Below, piece by piece: positions 8,351-16,358 of a DNA stretch of 22,435 nt; position 1 is the first letter of the stretch; each line of letters starts with the position of its first letter. Made by a program: the position numbers and the translations under genes. Source of the DNA: Gallibacterium melopsittaci (GTDB taxonomy: Bacteria > Pseudomonadota > Gammaproteobacteria > Enterobacterales > Pasteurellaceae); the NCBI RefSeq assembly GCF_042433085.1, contig NZ_JBHLWA010000048.1, positions 1 through 22,435 of the forward strand, given 5' to 3'. The notes beneath the pieces were generated by a model. The model had not been told where the DNA came from and did no database searches. It saw only the letters and a list, made by a program, of their open reading frames with translations.

Positions 8351-10128
8351 TGTTCAGTAAAAGAACGTATTTCACTAAAAGCGGCTAAGAATAAGCCTAG
8401 TGGTGGGCGTGCAGAGTTTTGTTGTTGGTATGTTGCATTAAACTTCTTGTAGTTACCATATTTGTCAATTTGATACTGTACCCCATCATTATCAATGATA
8501 ACTGTCCAACGGGCATTAGCACTTAATGTCCACTTGTCTTGATTTGCTTTATCTGAAAAGAGATTATTACCTAATGCAAAATCGCTCACTGGATTTTCGG
8601 CTTTAAAAATATGCTTTAATAAGGTTGGCACAATATCTAAATTACTGCTTAGGTAGGTTTGTTGTTCTGCTGTTTTTTCGTGCCAATGAATGAATAATGG
8701 GACTTTAATTTTCTCTGGTGAAAAATTAGCCAAATCTTCATTTTCACTGAAACCATTATCAGCGGTAACAATAATTAGCGTATTATCGTATTGCTGGTTT
8801 TGTTTTAGAGTATCTATTAACTCTGCAAAGGCTTGATCAACTTGTAATAAGTTTTGTGAATATTGATAAATAGAAATACTATCCGTTGTGTTCGTTGTAG
8901 TATTTTTATTTTGTTGAATAGTTGTCAGAGATAGATCAATAAAGCTAAACCATGGTTTAGTATCTGCATTTTGCTGTTGAGCATACCATGTTTGCCACTG
9001 TTTAAAGGCAGTAAGATTATTGCTGCTATATTGTCTTTCATCTTTATTAAATAATACAGAAAAGAGTGGTTGAGCGACTTTCTGTGTTAATTGCGCTTGG
9101 ATTGTATAGTTTAATTCATGTAAATGTTTGAGTAAGACTGGTTGTGTTTTACTAAATAAGATACTGTCTAAATAATTGCCAGGTAAACCATAAAATAAAC
9201 CCACTAAACCTTCTTGTGCTTGATTACTACTGCTGTAATGTTGCTGAAAATTGATTGTTTGTTGTGCAAATTGCGATAATGCTGGTGTTGTGGTTTCTGA
9301 AATAGCGGTTGCTCGTAAACCTGAAATATTAATCAATAAAATATTTGGTGTTTGTTCAGTTTGAGCGTAACTAATGGCCCGTTTAGGATAGTCTAGATAA
9401 TGTGCATCAGCACGTCCATTACTGGTGAGTGCTGCTTGATAACTTTCCGCATCTAATACTCCATTTTTCTCTAAAAATTTCCTTGCGGTCATTGGATAAG
9501 AGAGGGGAAGATTAGAACGCTGTGCCGTAATTGGACGATAAAATGTTGCATCTGCCCACGCATAAATTAAGTGCATAGCGATAAAGGCAAGCAAAAATGT
9601 ATAAGAAACAGGTTTTATCCATTTTTGTCGTTCTAAACTACGGAATTTTTGCCAAGACCAACGGGAAAATAACATTTGCAATAATAGAATAATTGGCATT
9701 GGTGCAAAGAAGAGTTGCCAATCACGAGCTAATTCACCATTTTCTGGATTGATGACCAAATCCCAAACCATTGAAGTTAAGTGAATATAGAATCGTTTAT
9801 AGATTTCGCTATCAACTAATAAAATTGTGGTGCAAAGTGTTGCCAAAATAACGGTAATTCCACGAAAAGTCCGATGATTTTTTATAATAAAACTCAGTGG
9901 GAAAATAATGAGTAGATAAATGGCAAAAACAATAAAACTAAAATGCCCAATGATACTGATAAAAAAGTAAATTTTTCCTAGTAGAGTATCTGGCCAATCA
10001 GAGAAAAAAGCGTAACGTGAACCAATAATAAAAGAGATAATAATATTAAAAAAAGCAAACCAATGTCCCCACGAGATTTTTCTCGATAACTCTTCGCGAT
10101 CTTGTTGGGTGTAATGCAGCTTTAACAT
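8347..10128 (-). CDS. yejM: Inner-membrane sulfatase-like LPS regulator YejM (PbgA/LapC)
   Basis: YejM senses LPS in the inner membrane and restrains LapB-directed destruction of LpxC by FtsH, matching LPS output to need (E. coli and Salmonella knowledge). The protein has 593 residues (E. coli 586): five membrane segments (about 20-44, 54-82, 86-106, 139-157 and 174-192), a basic juxtamembrane linker, then a periplasmic alkaline-phosphatase-superfamily domain from about residue 260. The N-terminus is the DUF3413 type. Active sulfatases carry an Asp pair near the first strand, but here that place reads INISGLR (266-272). This fits the view that the domain is not an active hydrolase. It is downstream of yejL by 12 bp and shares overlapping stop codons with the flavoprotein gene. 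Confidence 0.95.
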   Translation of the reverse strand: MLKLHYTQQDREELSRKISWGHWFAFFNIIISFIIGSRYAFFSDWPDTLLGKIYFFISIIGHFSFIVFAIYLLIIFPLSFIIKNHRTFRGITVILATLCTTILLVDSEIYKRFYIHLTSMVWDLVINPENGELARDWQLFFAPMPIILLLQMLFSRWSWQKFRSLERQKWIKPVSYTFLLAFIAMHLIYAWADATFYRPITAQRSNLPLSYPMTARKFLEKNGVLDAESYQAALTSNGRADAHYLDYPKRAISYAQTEQTPNILLINISGLRATAISETTTPALSQFAQQTINFQQHYSSSNQAQEGLVGLFYGLPGNYLDSILFSKTQPVLLKHLHELNYTIQAQLTQKVAQPLFSVLFNKDERQYSSNNLTAFKQWQTWYAQQQNADTKPWFSFIDLSLTTIQQNKNTTTNTTDSISIYQYSQNLLQVDQAFAELIDTLKQNQQYDNTLIIVTADNGFSENEDLANFSPEKIKVPLFIHWHEKTAEQQTYLSSNLDIVPTLLKHIFKAENPVSDFALGNNLFSDKANQDKWTLSANARWTVIIDNDGVQYQIDKYGNYKKFNATYQQQNSARPPLGLFLAAFSEIRSFTEH

Positions 10129-10140
10129 TATTGGTGCCGA

Positions 10141-10371
10141 TTAGTGCTTGTTATGGGCGGTTGCTAATGAATTTAATAATGCTTCAGAGAATGCTTTTGC
10201 TAAAGGAAGGCGTTGAGACTCTTTCACACTGCTAAGTAATAAATTACTTACCATATCACCTAGAACGATTAATGATAAATCAACAGGTGCCTGATGTTTT
10301 TCTAATGTGCTGATCATTTCATTCATTAGAGCTTCAATTTCTTTATTTGAATATTTAGAATGTGCCGCCAT
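10141..10371 (-). CDS. yejL: YejL family protein (UPF0352)
   Basis: This is a small 76-residue protein of unknown function. The stretch from residue 5 (KYSNKEIEALMNEMISTLEKH) through APVDLSLIVLGDMVSNLL aligns well with E. coli YejL (75 residues). It looks all-helical and cytoplasmic, with no signal or metal site. It lies 12 bp before yejM and is divergent from yejK, exactly as in E. coli. No good SD precedes the ATG, while an extended -10 promoter sits about 35 nt upstream, so the mRNA leader would be short. Confidence 0.95.
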   Translation of the reverse strand: MAAHSKYSNKEIEALMNEMISTLEKHQAPVDLSLIVLGDMVSNLLLSSVKESQRLPLAKAFSEALLNSLATAHNKH

Positions 10372-10404
10372 ACAAAAATTTTTTATGAAATAAACGTGGC
10401 GCTT

Positions 10405-10413
10405 ATCATACCA
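10405..10413 (-). promoter_or_regulatory. Extended -10 promoter of yejLM
   Basis: Reading leftward, TGG followed by TATGAT (10413-10405) forms an extended -10 element. No -35 of note is seen at the proper distance, as is usual for this type. Confidence 0.45.
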
Positions 10414-10456
10414 GATTTTTTCAGAAAATCGGGTAAAAATAATCGGGAAAATCTCC

Positions 10457-10462
10457 TATAAT
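10457..10462 (+). promoter_or_regulatory. -10 element of the yejK promoter
   Basis: A perfect TATAAT stands 36 nt before the yejK ATG. The -35 region is poor. Two copies of AATCGGG (10427-10433 and 10441-10447), 14 bp apart, lie just upstream and could be an activator site; no regulator is assigned. Confidence 0.5.
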
Positions 10463-10498
10463 GGGGAATATTTTGGCAAAGGTAGTGTAAATATTATT

Positions 10499-11512
10499 AT
10501 GAGTATAAATGTTGAACAGATTATTTTGCATCAATTACAAAGAAAATTAACTGAAGATGCAGAAACCATTGAACTTGAAACTAAGTTACGAGGTCAAACC
10601 CTCCCAGAAACAGATTTGGTACAGCAACTTATGCTGGAATTGCATCAACATTACCAAGCTAAAAATAAAACCTATGCGGTATTTCATGCAGAATCTAAAT
10701 TTGCCCAAATGCTTAATCGATATTTAGAAAAGGAACTTGATTTTTTGACCTTTAGTCAGCAAGCAGTGCAACTTTTGGCACAAGAAATTAGTAAATATAG
10801 TTTTGCTACGGGTGGAACATTTATCGTCAGTCAATATAACTTTTTAGCAACAGATTATTTGTTTTTAGGATTAATTGATAGTAGAACGAGTTTATTGGTG
10901 GACGAACAATTAGACGTACATGGTACTCAGTATTTGGATCTTAGTAAGTGTGACATTATTGCCCGAATCAATTTGACGGAATTAAGTATTGATGCGCAAT
11001 CAAATCGATATTTAACTTTCTTAAAAGGAAGAATTGGACGTAAAGTTGGTGACTTTTTTATGGATTTTTTAGGGGCTGAAGAAGGATTGAATCCAAGAGA
11101 ACAAAATCAAATCTTGGTACAGGCAATTCAGGATTATTGCCATCAAGATGATGTTGCACCAGAACAATCAAAAGAAGTGAAACAACAAGTACTTGCTTAT
11201 TGCAAAGCGAGAGCTGATGAGGGAGAAGAAATAGATGTTGAAGCATTATCTGCGGAAATGGATCAATTAAATGGACAATCTTTCGTAGAATTTGCTCAAT
11301 CTGAAGCATATGAATTAGAAGATTCTATTCCACCATTACCAGCGACATTGAAAAAACTAGAAAAATTTTCTGGTTCTGGACGAGGGGTAACGATTAGTTT
11401 TGCTGCAGAGTTATTGGATGCTCGCATTATTTGGGATGAAGCAAATGATACGTTATTGATTAAAGGACTACCCGCTAACTTGAAAGACCAGTTGCAACGT
11501 AATAAATATTAA
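10499..11512 (+). CDS. yejK: Nucleoid-associated protein YejK (NdpA)
   Basis: YejK/NdpA is a cytoplasmic nucleoid-associated protein of 337 residues (E. coli 335). The whole length fits the family: MSINVEQIILHQL at the start, a central AEEGLNPREQNQILVQAI segment, and the C-terminal SGRGVTISFAAELLDARIIWD followed by LLIKGLP. Its exact DNA-related role is not well defined, although the family has been linked to topoisomerase activity in E. coli. It is divergent from yejL-yejM across 127 bp, a conserved arrangement. No terminator is visible before bamE, 66 bp downstream. Confidence 0.95.
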   Translation: MSINVEQIILHQLQRKLTEDAETIELETKLRGQTLPETDLVQQLMLELHQHYQAKNKTYAVFHAESKFAQMLNRYLEKELDFLTFSQQAVQLLAQEISKYSFATGGTFIVSQYNFLATDYLFLGLIDSRTSLLVDEQLDVHGTQYLDLSKCDIIARINLTELSIDAQSNRYLTFLKGRIGRKVGDFFMDFLGAEEGLNPREQNQILVQAIQDYCHQDDVAPEQSKEVKQQVLAYCKARADEGEEIDVEALSAEMDQLNGQSFVEFAQSEAYELEDSIPPLPATLKKLEKFSGSGRGVTISFAAELLDARIIWDEANDTLLIKGLPANLKDQLQRNKY

Positions 11513-11578
11513 ATTGGCATTTTAGCTAAGTTTAGGTATTATCAGTTTGAGTTAACGAATATTAGAAGGCTAACTATT

Positions 11579-11986
11579 ATGAAATTAAAAATTGTTTTGT
11601 TGTCATCACTTTTTGCATTTGGTATTTCTGCTTGCTCAACACCAGTAGGAAAACTTGTGTACCGTATTGATGTTCCACAAGGGAATTATCTGGATGCTTC
11701 TACGGTAGAGAAATTACAAAAAGGAATGACGCAAGAACAAGTTCAATATTTACTTGGTACACCATTAGTTGTTGATCCATTTAATACATCTAACTGGGTT
11801 TATGTACAAAGAATTCAAAAAGGACATGAAGATCCCATCGAGAAGAAACTCGTAGTCCATTTTAATCAACAGAAAGTCGTAGAAAGTTTTGACTATTCTC
11901 CTGAATTAGCTCAAGCAGAAGTGAAAGAAGTTGAACAACCGCAAGTTGAGACAGAAAAGAAATCTTGGTGGCAATTCTGGAAATAA
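11579..11986 (+). CDS. bamE: Outer membrane protein assembly factor BamE (SmpA)
   Basis: BamE is a lipoprotein subunit of the beta-barrel assembly (BAM) complex, held in the inner leaflet of the outer membrane. The 135-residue precursor has a signal peptide ending in the lipobox GISA-C19, with Ser at +2, which favours outer-membrane sorting. The BamE core follows: KLVYRIDVPQGNYLD, then the signature MTQEQVQYLLGTPLVVDPF and NWVYVQRI. The C-terminus is an acidic tail ending in KKSWWQFWK, a Trp-rich end beyond the folded domain. SD AGAAGG lies about 8 nt upstream of the ATG. It ends in a shared bidirectional terminator with rpmE. Confidence 0.96.
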   Translation: MKLKIVLLSSLFAFGISACSTPVGKLVYRIDVPQGNYLDASTVEKLQKGMTQEQVQYLLGTPLVVDPFNTSNWVYVQRIQKGHEDPIEKKLVVHFNQQKVVESFDYSPELAQAEVKEVEQPQVETEKKSWWQFWK

Positions 11987-12000
11987 ACGACTAAAAAACA

Positions 12001-12028
12001 AAAAACCTACCAAATTTGGTAGGTTTTT
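12001..12028. terminator. Bidirectional terminator between bamE and rpmE
   Basis: A perfect 28-bp palindrome has its two halves at 12001-12014 and 12015-12028. Its core is CCTACC-AAATTT-GGTAGG, flanked by A's on the left and T's on the right, so both convergent transcripts meet a stem followed by a U run. It lies 14 nt after the bamE stop and 8 nt beyond the rpmE stop. Confidence 0.92.
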
Positions 12029-12036
12029 TACTGTTC

Positions 12037-12249
12037 TTATCTTGAACTTGGAATGCTGAAACGTTTGTTAAAGCGTTCAACACGACCACCAGTATCAACA
12101 ACACGTTGTTTACCAGTGTAGAATGGGTGACATTTTGCACATACGTCTAAGTTAAGATCGTGACCTACAGTAGAACGAGTTTTGATCACATTACCACAAG
12201 AGCAAGTCGCTGTGATTTCTTTATATTCTGGATGAATACCTTGTTTCAT
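12037..12249 (-). CDS. rpmE: 50S ribosomal protein L31, zinc-binding form
   Basis: L31 (bL31) bridges the large and small ribosomal subunits. The 70-residue protein matches the usual length and keeps the four zinc ligands C16, C18, C37 and C40 (CSC and CAKC), marking it as the C+ form rather than the zinc-free paralogue made under zinc starvation. GAGG lies 5-8 nt before the ATG. It is divergent from priA, as in E. coli. A structured leader and a clear promoter precede it (listed separately). Confidence 0.97.
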   Translation of the reverse strand: MKQGIHPEYKEITATCSCGNVIKTRSTVGHDLNLDVCAKCHPFYTGKQRVVDTGGRVERFNKRFSIPSSR

Positions 12250-12349
12250 AATAACCTCAAATTCTCATGTGCCGCTATTGATCACCTAAGAACCAACACC
12301 GCACATATTTTTACAAAAAAACATCGCCAAAAGGCGACAGTAAAAAGGG
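12250..12349 (-). promoter_or_regulatory. Structured 5' leader of rpmE, possible autoregulatory element
   Basis: The expected rpmE transcript has a leader of about 100 nt. Reading leftward it holds a hairpin TCGCC-TTTT-GGCGA (12337-12324), followed after two bases by seven T's (12321-12315), which looks like an intrinsic terminator. It then holds a possible long-range pair, ATGTGC (12306-12301) with GCACAT (12272-12267), the latter about 8 nt ahead of the SD. Autogenous control of L31 through its leader is known in E. coli; this particular fold is inferred by eye. Confidence 0.5.
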
Positions 12350-12355
12350 AACTGA

Positions 12356-12384
12356 ATAATATAGGAAATCAGGCTAAAATTCAA
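12356..12384 (-). promoter_or_regulatory. rpmE sigma70 promoter
   Basis: Reading leftward, TTGAAT (12384-12379) and TATTAT (12361-12356) are spaced by 17 bp. The start would fall near 12349, which gives the structured leader of about 100 nt. Confidence 0.6.
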
Positions 12385-12436
12385 CACAAAAAATATATTT
12401 AGGATTTGTAATTGTTTTGTTTTTATCTGCGTTGTT

Positions 12437-12455
12437 GGCAAAAATTGCCTATAAT
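12437..12455 (+). promoter_or_regulatory. priA -10 element with adjoining inverted repeat
   Basis: A perfect TATAAT (12450-12455) stands 31 nt before the priA ATG, but no -35 of quality lies 16-18 bp upstream. Directly abutting it is the inverted repeat GGCAA-AAA-TTGCC (12437-12449), placed in the spacer where an activator or repressor would act. No regulator is recognised. Confidence 0.45.
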
Positions 12456-12486
12456 GTTTCGGTTGTTAGCAGATGTAAGGTAAATA

Positions 12487-14691
12487 ATGAAAATTATACG
12501 GGTTGCATTAGATATTTCGTTAAGAAGTCAGTTCGATTATGTATTATCAGTGGAAACAAAGATTGAGCTTGGTTCAAGAGTATTAGTACCATTTGGAACA
12601 CAACAACGAGTCGCAATTGTAACCGATTTTCCAGAAACCAGTGAAATTGATAACTTAAAAGAGATAATCAAGGTTTTAGATCATACTTCACTATTTGATC
12701 AACAAACTTGGCAATTATTGCATTGGGTAAGAGATTATTATCATCATCCATTAGGTGAAGTTTTATTTTCAGCACTACCTGTGAAAATACGCAAAGGCGA
12801 ACCTTTATCTGCTAGTCGGCAACTGTTTTATCAATTAACTCCGTTAGGCGAGCAAGTTATTAAACAACAAAGTTTATCAAGAAAGCCACGCCAACAAGAG
12901 ATGTTATTGTTTCTACAACAGCACCAACGATTAGAAAAAAATAGCGATGTTTTTTCACAAGCAATTAAGAAAAATGTGTTAATGAATGGGTATGTTGAGT
13001 TGGTAGAAATAGAAACATCATCTCCTCAATGGTTTGAGATAGAAAACCTCAATACGTTTGTTCAAACGAAAAATAAATTAACACCAAATAAAGAACAAGC
13101 CTTAGCAGTTAGTCAGATTAGTTTAGCTAAAGGTTTTCATACTTGGTTGTTACAAGGAGTAACTGGATCTGGAAAAACAGAAGTATATTTGCAAGTGATC
13201 GAAGAGGTGTTGAAACAGGGAAAACAGGTGTTAGTTTTAGTGCCTGAAATTGGTTTAACACCACAAACAATCCGCCGTTTTAATTTACGCTTCAATGTAC
13301 CGATTGCCGTTTTACATTCAAATATGAATGATAATGAACGCTTACAAGTTTGGCGAGCCGCAAAAGCGAATCAAGTTGCGATTGTAATTGGTACTCGATC
13401 AGCAATTTTTACGCAATTTCAGACATTAGGTTTAATTGTTTTAGACGAGGAGCATGACCAATCTTTTAAACAGCAGGAAGGATTGCGTTATCATGCAAGA
13501 GATGTTGCTGTTTATCGAGCTAAACAACATAACATCCCGATTGTGTTAGGAAGTGCAACACCTAGTCTTGAGAGTCTATATAATGTAGTATGTAAAAAAT
13601 ATCATTTAATTAGATTACGTTATCGAGCGAATAATCAAATACCTAATCATCAGATGGTTGTAGATTTAAAAAATCAATACTTAGAGAGCGGTTTATCGAC
13701 AACCTTACTATCACAAATGCAAGAAGTGTTGTTGCGTGGGGAACAAGTTCTCTTATTTTTAAATCGTCGTGGTTTTGCACCTGTGTACTTATGTCATGAC
13801 TGCGGTACAGTTGAGATGTGCCAGCATTGTGATAAACCCTATACTTATCATCAATATCGGCGTATTTTACAGTGTCATCATTGTGGTGCTCAAAGACCTA
13901 TTCCATACCAATGTTCGCATTGTGGTTCAACACATTTACTGACTACGGGACTAGGTACAGAACAACTTGAGCAAGTATTGCAACAGAAATTCCCAAATTA
14001 TCAAGTAGTACGTTTAGATCGAGACAGTACGGCGAGAAAAGGATCTTTAGAACGATACTTACAAGAGATTGCTCAAGGTAAACGACAAATTTTGATTGGC
14101 ACACAAATGTTAGCTAAAGGTCATCATTTTCCTAATGTAGGATTAGTGGGATTAATTAATATTGATAGTGCATTATTTTCAGCCGACTTCAGAGCAGAAG
14201 AACGTTTAGCACAATTATATGTACAAGTGGCAGGAAGAGCTGGACGGGGTGAACGAGCTGGAATAGTATTATTACAAACACATTATCCAGACCATCCGTT
14301 ATTTAAGATATTGATTTCAGGAAATTATACGGAATTTAGTCAACAGATATTACAACAACGTTATCAGTTTCAGTTACCACCTTATTACTATCAAGCAATG
14401 ATAAAAGCATCTGGACGAGATGAAGAGAAGGTTAAACAGGTATTACAATTATTAGTGGAACAGATGCAAGATAGTGAAGAGGCTATTGTAGAGGGTTTAC
14501 AAATATTAGGTCCATTGCCAACAATTATTGAGAAAAAAGCAGGTCGTTACCGTTGGTATATTTTGTTACAGCACCAACAGCGGAAAGCATTGCATCAACA
14601 GTTGTTTAGGATAGAACATTTATTGACCATAATAAAATTGCCATCAGGAATAAGGGTATCGTTGGATATTGATCCTTATGATTTTAGTTAA
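12487..14691 (+). CDS. priA: Primosomal protein N' (replication restart helicase PriA)
   Basis: PriA recognises stalled or collapsed replication forks and reloads DnaB through the primosome. The protein is 734 residues (E. coli 732). The N-terminal 3'-end-binding and winged-helix region (1-190) precedes a superfamily 2 helicase: Walker A GVTGSGKT (224-231), DEEHD box (320-324) and GSATPSLES (355-363). The inserted zinc module has all eight cysteines (C436, C439, C445, C448, C463, C466, C476 and C479), enough for two zinc ions. The helicase C-lobe contains GTQMLAKGHHFPNV and QVAGRAGRG. It is divergent from rpmE. SD: GTAAGG, about 5 nt before the ATG. Confidence 0.97.
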   Translation: MKIIRVALDISLRSQFDYVLSVETKIELGSRVLVPFGTQQRVAIVTDFPETSEIDNLKEIIKVLDHTSLFDQQTWQLLHWVRDYYHHPLGEVLFSALPVKIRKGEPLSASRQLFYQLTPLGEQVIKQQSLSRKPRQQEMLLFLQQHQRLEKNSDVFSQAIKKNVLMNGYVELVEIETSSPQWFEIENLNTFVQTKNKLTPNKEQALAVSQISLAKGFHTWLLQGVTGSGKTEVYLQVIEEVLKQGKQVLVLVPEIGLTPQTIRRFNLRFNVPIAVLHSNMNDNERLQVWRAAKANQVAIVIGTRSAIFTQFQTLGLIVLDEEHDQSFKQQEGLRYHARDVAVYRAKQHNIPIVLGSATPSLESLYNVVCKKYHLIRLRYRANNQIPNHQMVVDLKNQYLESGLSTTLLSQMQEVLLRGEQVLLFLNRRGFAPVYLCHDCGTVEMCQHCDKPYTYHQYRRILQCHHCGAQRPIPYQCSHCGSTHLLTTGLGTEQLEQVLQQKFPNYQVVRLDRDSTARKGSLERYLQEIAQGKRQILIGTQMLAKGHHFPNVGLVGLINIDSALFSADFRAEERLAQLYVQVAGRAGRGERAGIVLLQTHYPDHPLFKILISGNYTEFSQQILQQRYQFQLPPYYYQAMIKASGRDEEKVKQVLQLLVEQMQDSEEAIVEGLQILGPLPTIIEKKAGRYRWYILLQHQQRKALHQQLFRIEHLLTIIKLPSGIRVSLDIDPYDFS

Positions 14692-14814
14692 GGTTTATAG
14701 ATATTTGGTTTCGCACAAAACATTCATAGACTCCAATATTTTCTAGTCAACATTTTAAAATTTCAGTAAAATTAGCGCCCGTTTTATAAGTAAAAGATAA
14801 GTTAGGAAAGAGTT

Positions 14815-15606
14815 GTGGTTCAACGAGATTATGCAAGGAGTTCTGGCTCCAGAAGAAGACAACAGCAACAAGGAAAAGGTAAGAAAAAATTATTATTGGC
14901 TTTAATTGTAATTATTGTTGTTGCTTTTGCGATAGGGTTGTTCTTTTTGAAAGAAAGTTCACCAGTAAGCAAAGAAACTGAGCTTACACCAGAAGCAGCA
15001 CCAACAGCTAAAAAAAGTACGTTACCGAGTCGTCCAGAAGAGGTTTGGAGTTATATTAAACAACTTGAGACAAGGGAGGTGCCAGTTGATGACAATGCAT
15101 CGTCTGTTGCTAAAAATGCACAATTAACTGAAGAGCAGAAGAAAATTTTATTACAATTAGAACAAGATAAATTAGCTGAACAAGCAAAACAAAAAGCTGA
15201 AGAACAGGCTCGTTTGAAAGCAGCTGAACAAGAGAAATTAGCTCAAACTAAAGCAACATCACAGCAACAAACAACGACTCAACCTAAAGTAGTTGAAAAA
15301 GTGGAAAAAACAACGACAACGACCGCTAAAACTGTAGTGACTGAAGCAAAAACAGAAAGTGAGAGTAAGAAAAATACTGATAAGTCAGGTCGTAAGTATG
15401 GATTGCAATGTGGTGCATTTAAAAATAAAACCCAAGCAGAGGCGATGCAAGGTCGCTTGGTGGTTAGTGGATTTAATGCTTTCACTAAAAGCTCGGCAGA
15501 TTGGACTCGTGTTTTTATTGGACCATTAGATAGTTATAATGCAGCATCTAACGCAAAATCTACTTTAGGATCAAAAGGAATAGATTGCGTTGTTATTGGA
15601 ATGTAA
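14815..15606 (+). CDS. ftsN: Cell division protein FtsN
   Basis: FtsN is the late trigger of septal peptidoglycan synthesis, acting on FtsA from inside and on FtsQLB/FtsWI from the periplasm. The 263-residue protein has a short basic cytoplasmic tail, one membrane segment (about 26-45), the conserved LPSRPEEVWSYIKQLE motif (70-85, like E. coli PPKPEERWRYIKELE), a Gln/Lys/Thr-rich low-complexity linker with a helical stretch (about 104-148), and a C-terminal SPOR domain (about 192-263). C199 and C258 correspond to the SPOR disulfide of E. coli. The start is GTG: the N-terminus VVQRDYAR matches the E. coli VAQRDYVR, which also uses GTG, and AGGAAAG lies a few bases upstream. In E. coli cytR separates priA and ftsN; here they are 123 bp apart with nothing between. 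Confidence 0.94.
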   Translation: MVQRDYARSSGSRRRQQQQGKGKKKLLLALIVIIVVAFAIGLFFLKESSPVSKETELTPEAAPTAKKSTLPSRPEEVWSYIKQLETREVPVDDNASSVAKNAQLTEEQKKILLQLEQDKLAEQAKQKAEEQARLKAAEQEKLAQTKATSQQQTTTQPKVVEKVEKTTTTTAKTVVTEAKTESESKKNTDKSGRKYGLQCGAFKNKTQAEAMQGRLVVSGFNAFTKSSADWTRVFIGPLDSYNAASNAKSTLGSKGIDCVVIGM

Positions 15607-15618
15607 CTTTTAATTTTT

Positions 15619-15647
15619 GAGCTTTATTCTTTGTAATAAAGCTCTTT
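15619..15647 (+). terminator. Probable terminator of ftsN
   Basis: A 10-bp perfect stem, GAGCTTTATT (15619-15628) with AATAAAGCTC (15635-15644), has a 6-nt loop and only three T's after it. The stem is A+T-rich and the T tract short, so termination may be partial. It does not face the right way to end fabR transcripts, as the other side is an A run. Confidence 0.45.
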
Positions 15648-15723
15648 ACGCCATTCAGGAGTTTTTCCATCATTACTCCAGTATTCATCTAATTATTTAT
15701 TCCTTAATCACTAAATTCACTTC

Positions 15724-16353
15724 TTAAGATTCATCAGTTGCAGTTTGGTGTAATGATAAAACCGCAGCCCCTTTTGCCATCATTCGTAATTGTAAAATTA
15801 CTCGCTGTTTTAAGGCATCTCGCTCTTGATGATTCATATCTAATGCATGTGAACCAGCGGTAAAGACTAATGTTACCATTCCTTCTGATTGTGCTTTAGC
15901 CACATAATCAGGAATAGTTTTATCTTTATTCATAATATATTCCGCTAATTCTGCAACAAAATGGTTAATTTCTCGGGAAGCAGCAGTACGGAACTCTTGT
16001 GATGTACCAGAGCTTTCACGCAATAAAAGGCGAAAAACGTTTGGACGGTTAGCAATAAACTCAAAAAAAGTTTCTACAGAGATAACAATTACACTACCGC
16101 CATCAGCAATTCGCTTACGAGCTTGACGCATTAATTGACGTAAGATTAAGCCAGCTTCATCAACCATACTTAATCCAAGCTCATCCATATCACGAAAATG
16201 GCGATAAAAAGAGGTAGGTGCAATACCTGCCTCTCGACTGACTTCACGTAAACTTAGGTTAGAGAAACTTTTTTCTGCACTAAGCTGATCAAAAGCCGCA
16301 TCAATTAATGCACGACGCGTTTTTTCTTTTTGTTTTGCTCGAATTCCGCTCAT
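15724..16353 (-). CDS. fabR: HTH-type transcriptional repressor FabR
   Basis: FabR is a TetR-family repressor that, with unsaturated acyl thioesters, turns down fabA/fabB and so sets the ratio of saturated to unsaturated fatty acids. The protein is 209 residues and aligns with E. coli FabR along its whole length: QKEKTRRALIDAAFDQLSAE, then the HTH LREVSREAGIAPTSFYRHF (about 36-54), then DELGLSMVDEAGLILRQLMR. It starts 5 bp after the oxyR stop, with no clear SD of its own, suggesting translational coupling. oxyR-fabR is a conserved pair in enterobacteria. Confidence 0.96.
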   Translation of the reverse strand: MSGIRAKQKEKTRRALIDAAFDQLSAEKSFSNLSLREVSREAGIAPTSFYRHFRDMDELGLSMVDEAGLILRQLMRQARKRIADGGSVIVISVETFFEFIANRPNVFRLLLRESSGTSQEFRTAASREINHFVAELAEYIMNKDKTIPDYVAKAQSEGMVTLVFTAGSHALDMNHQERDALKQRVILQLRMMAKGAAVLSLHQTATDES

Positions 16354-16358
16354 AATGT

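Noticed and set aside
12160..12402. 80-codon rightward open frame over the start of rpmE
   Set aside because: It is antisense to rpmE and its leader, has no SD and gives no recognisable protein.
15600..15695. Small leftward ORF of about 31 codons starting near 15691 and overlapping the ftsN end
   Set aside because: The SD-like AAGGA is too far from the ATG, the peptide has no features, and the region overlaps the ftsN hairpin and gene end.
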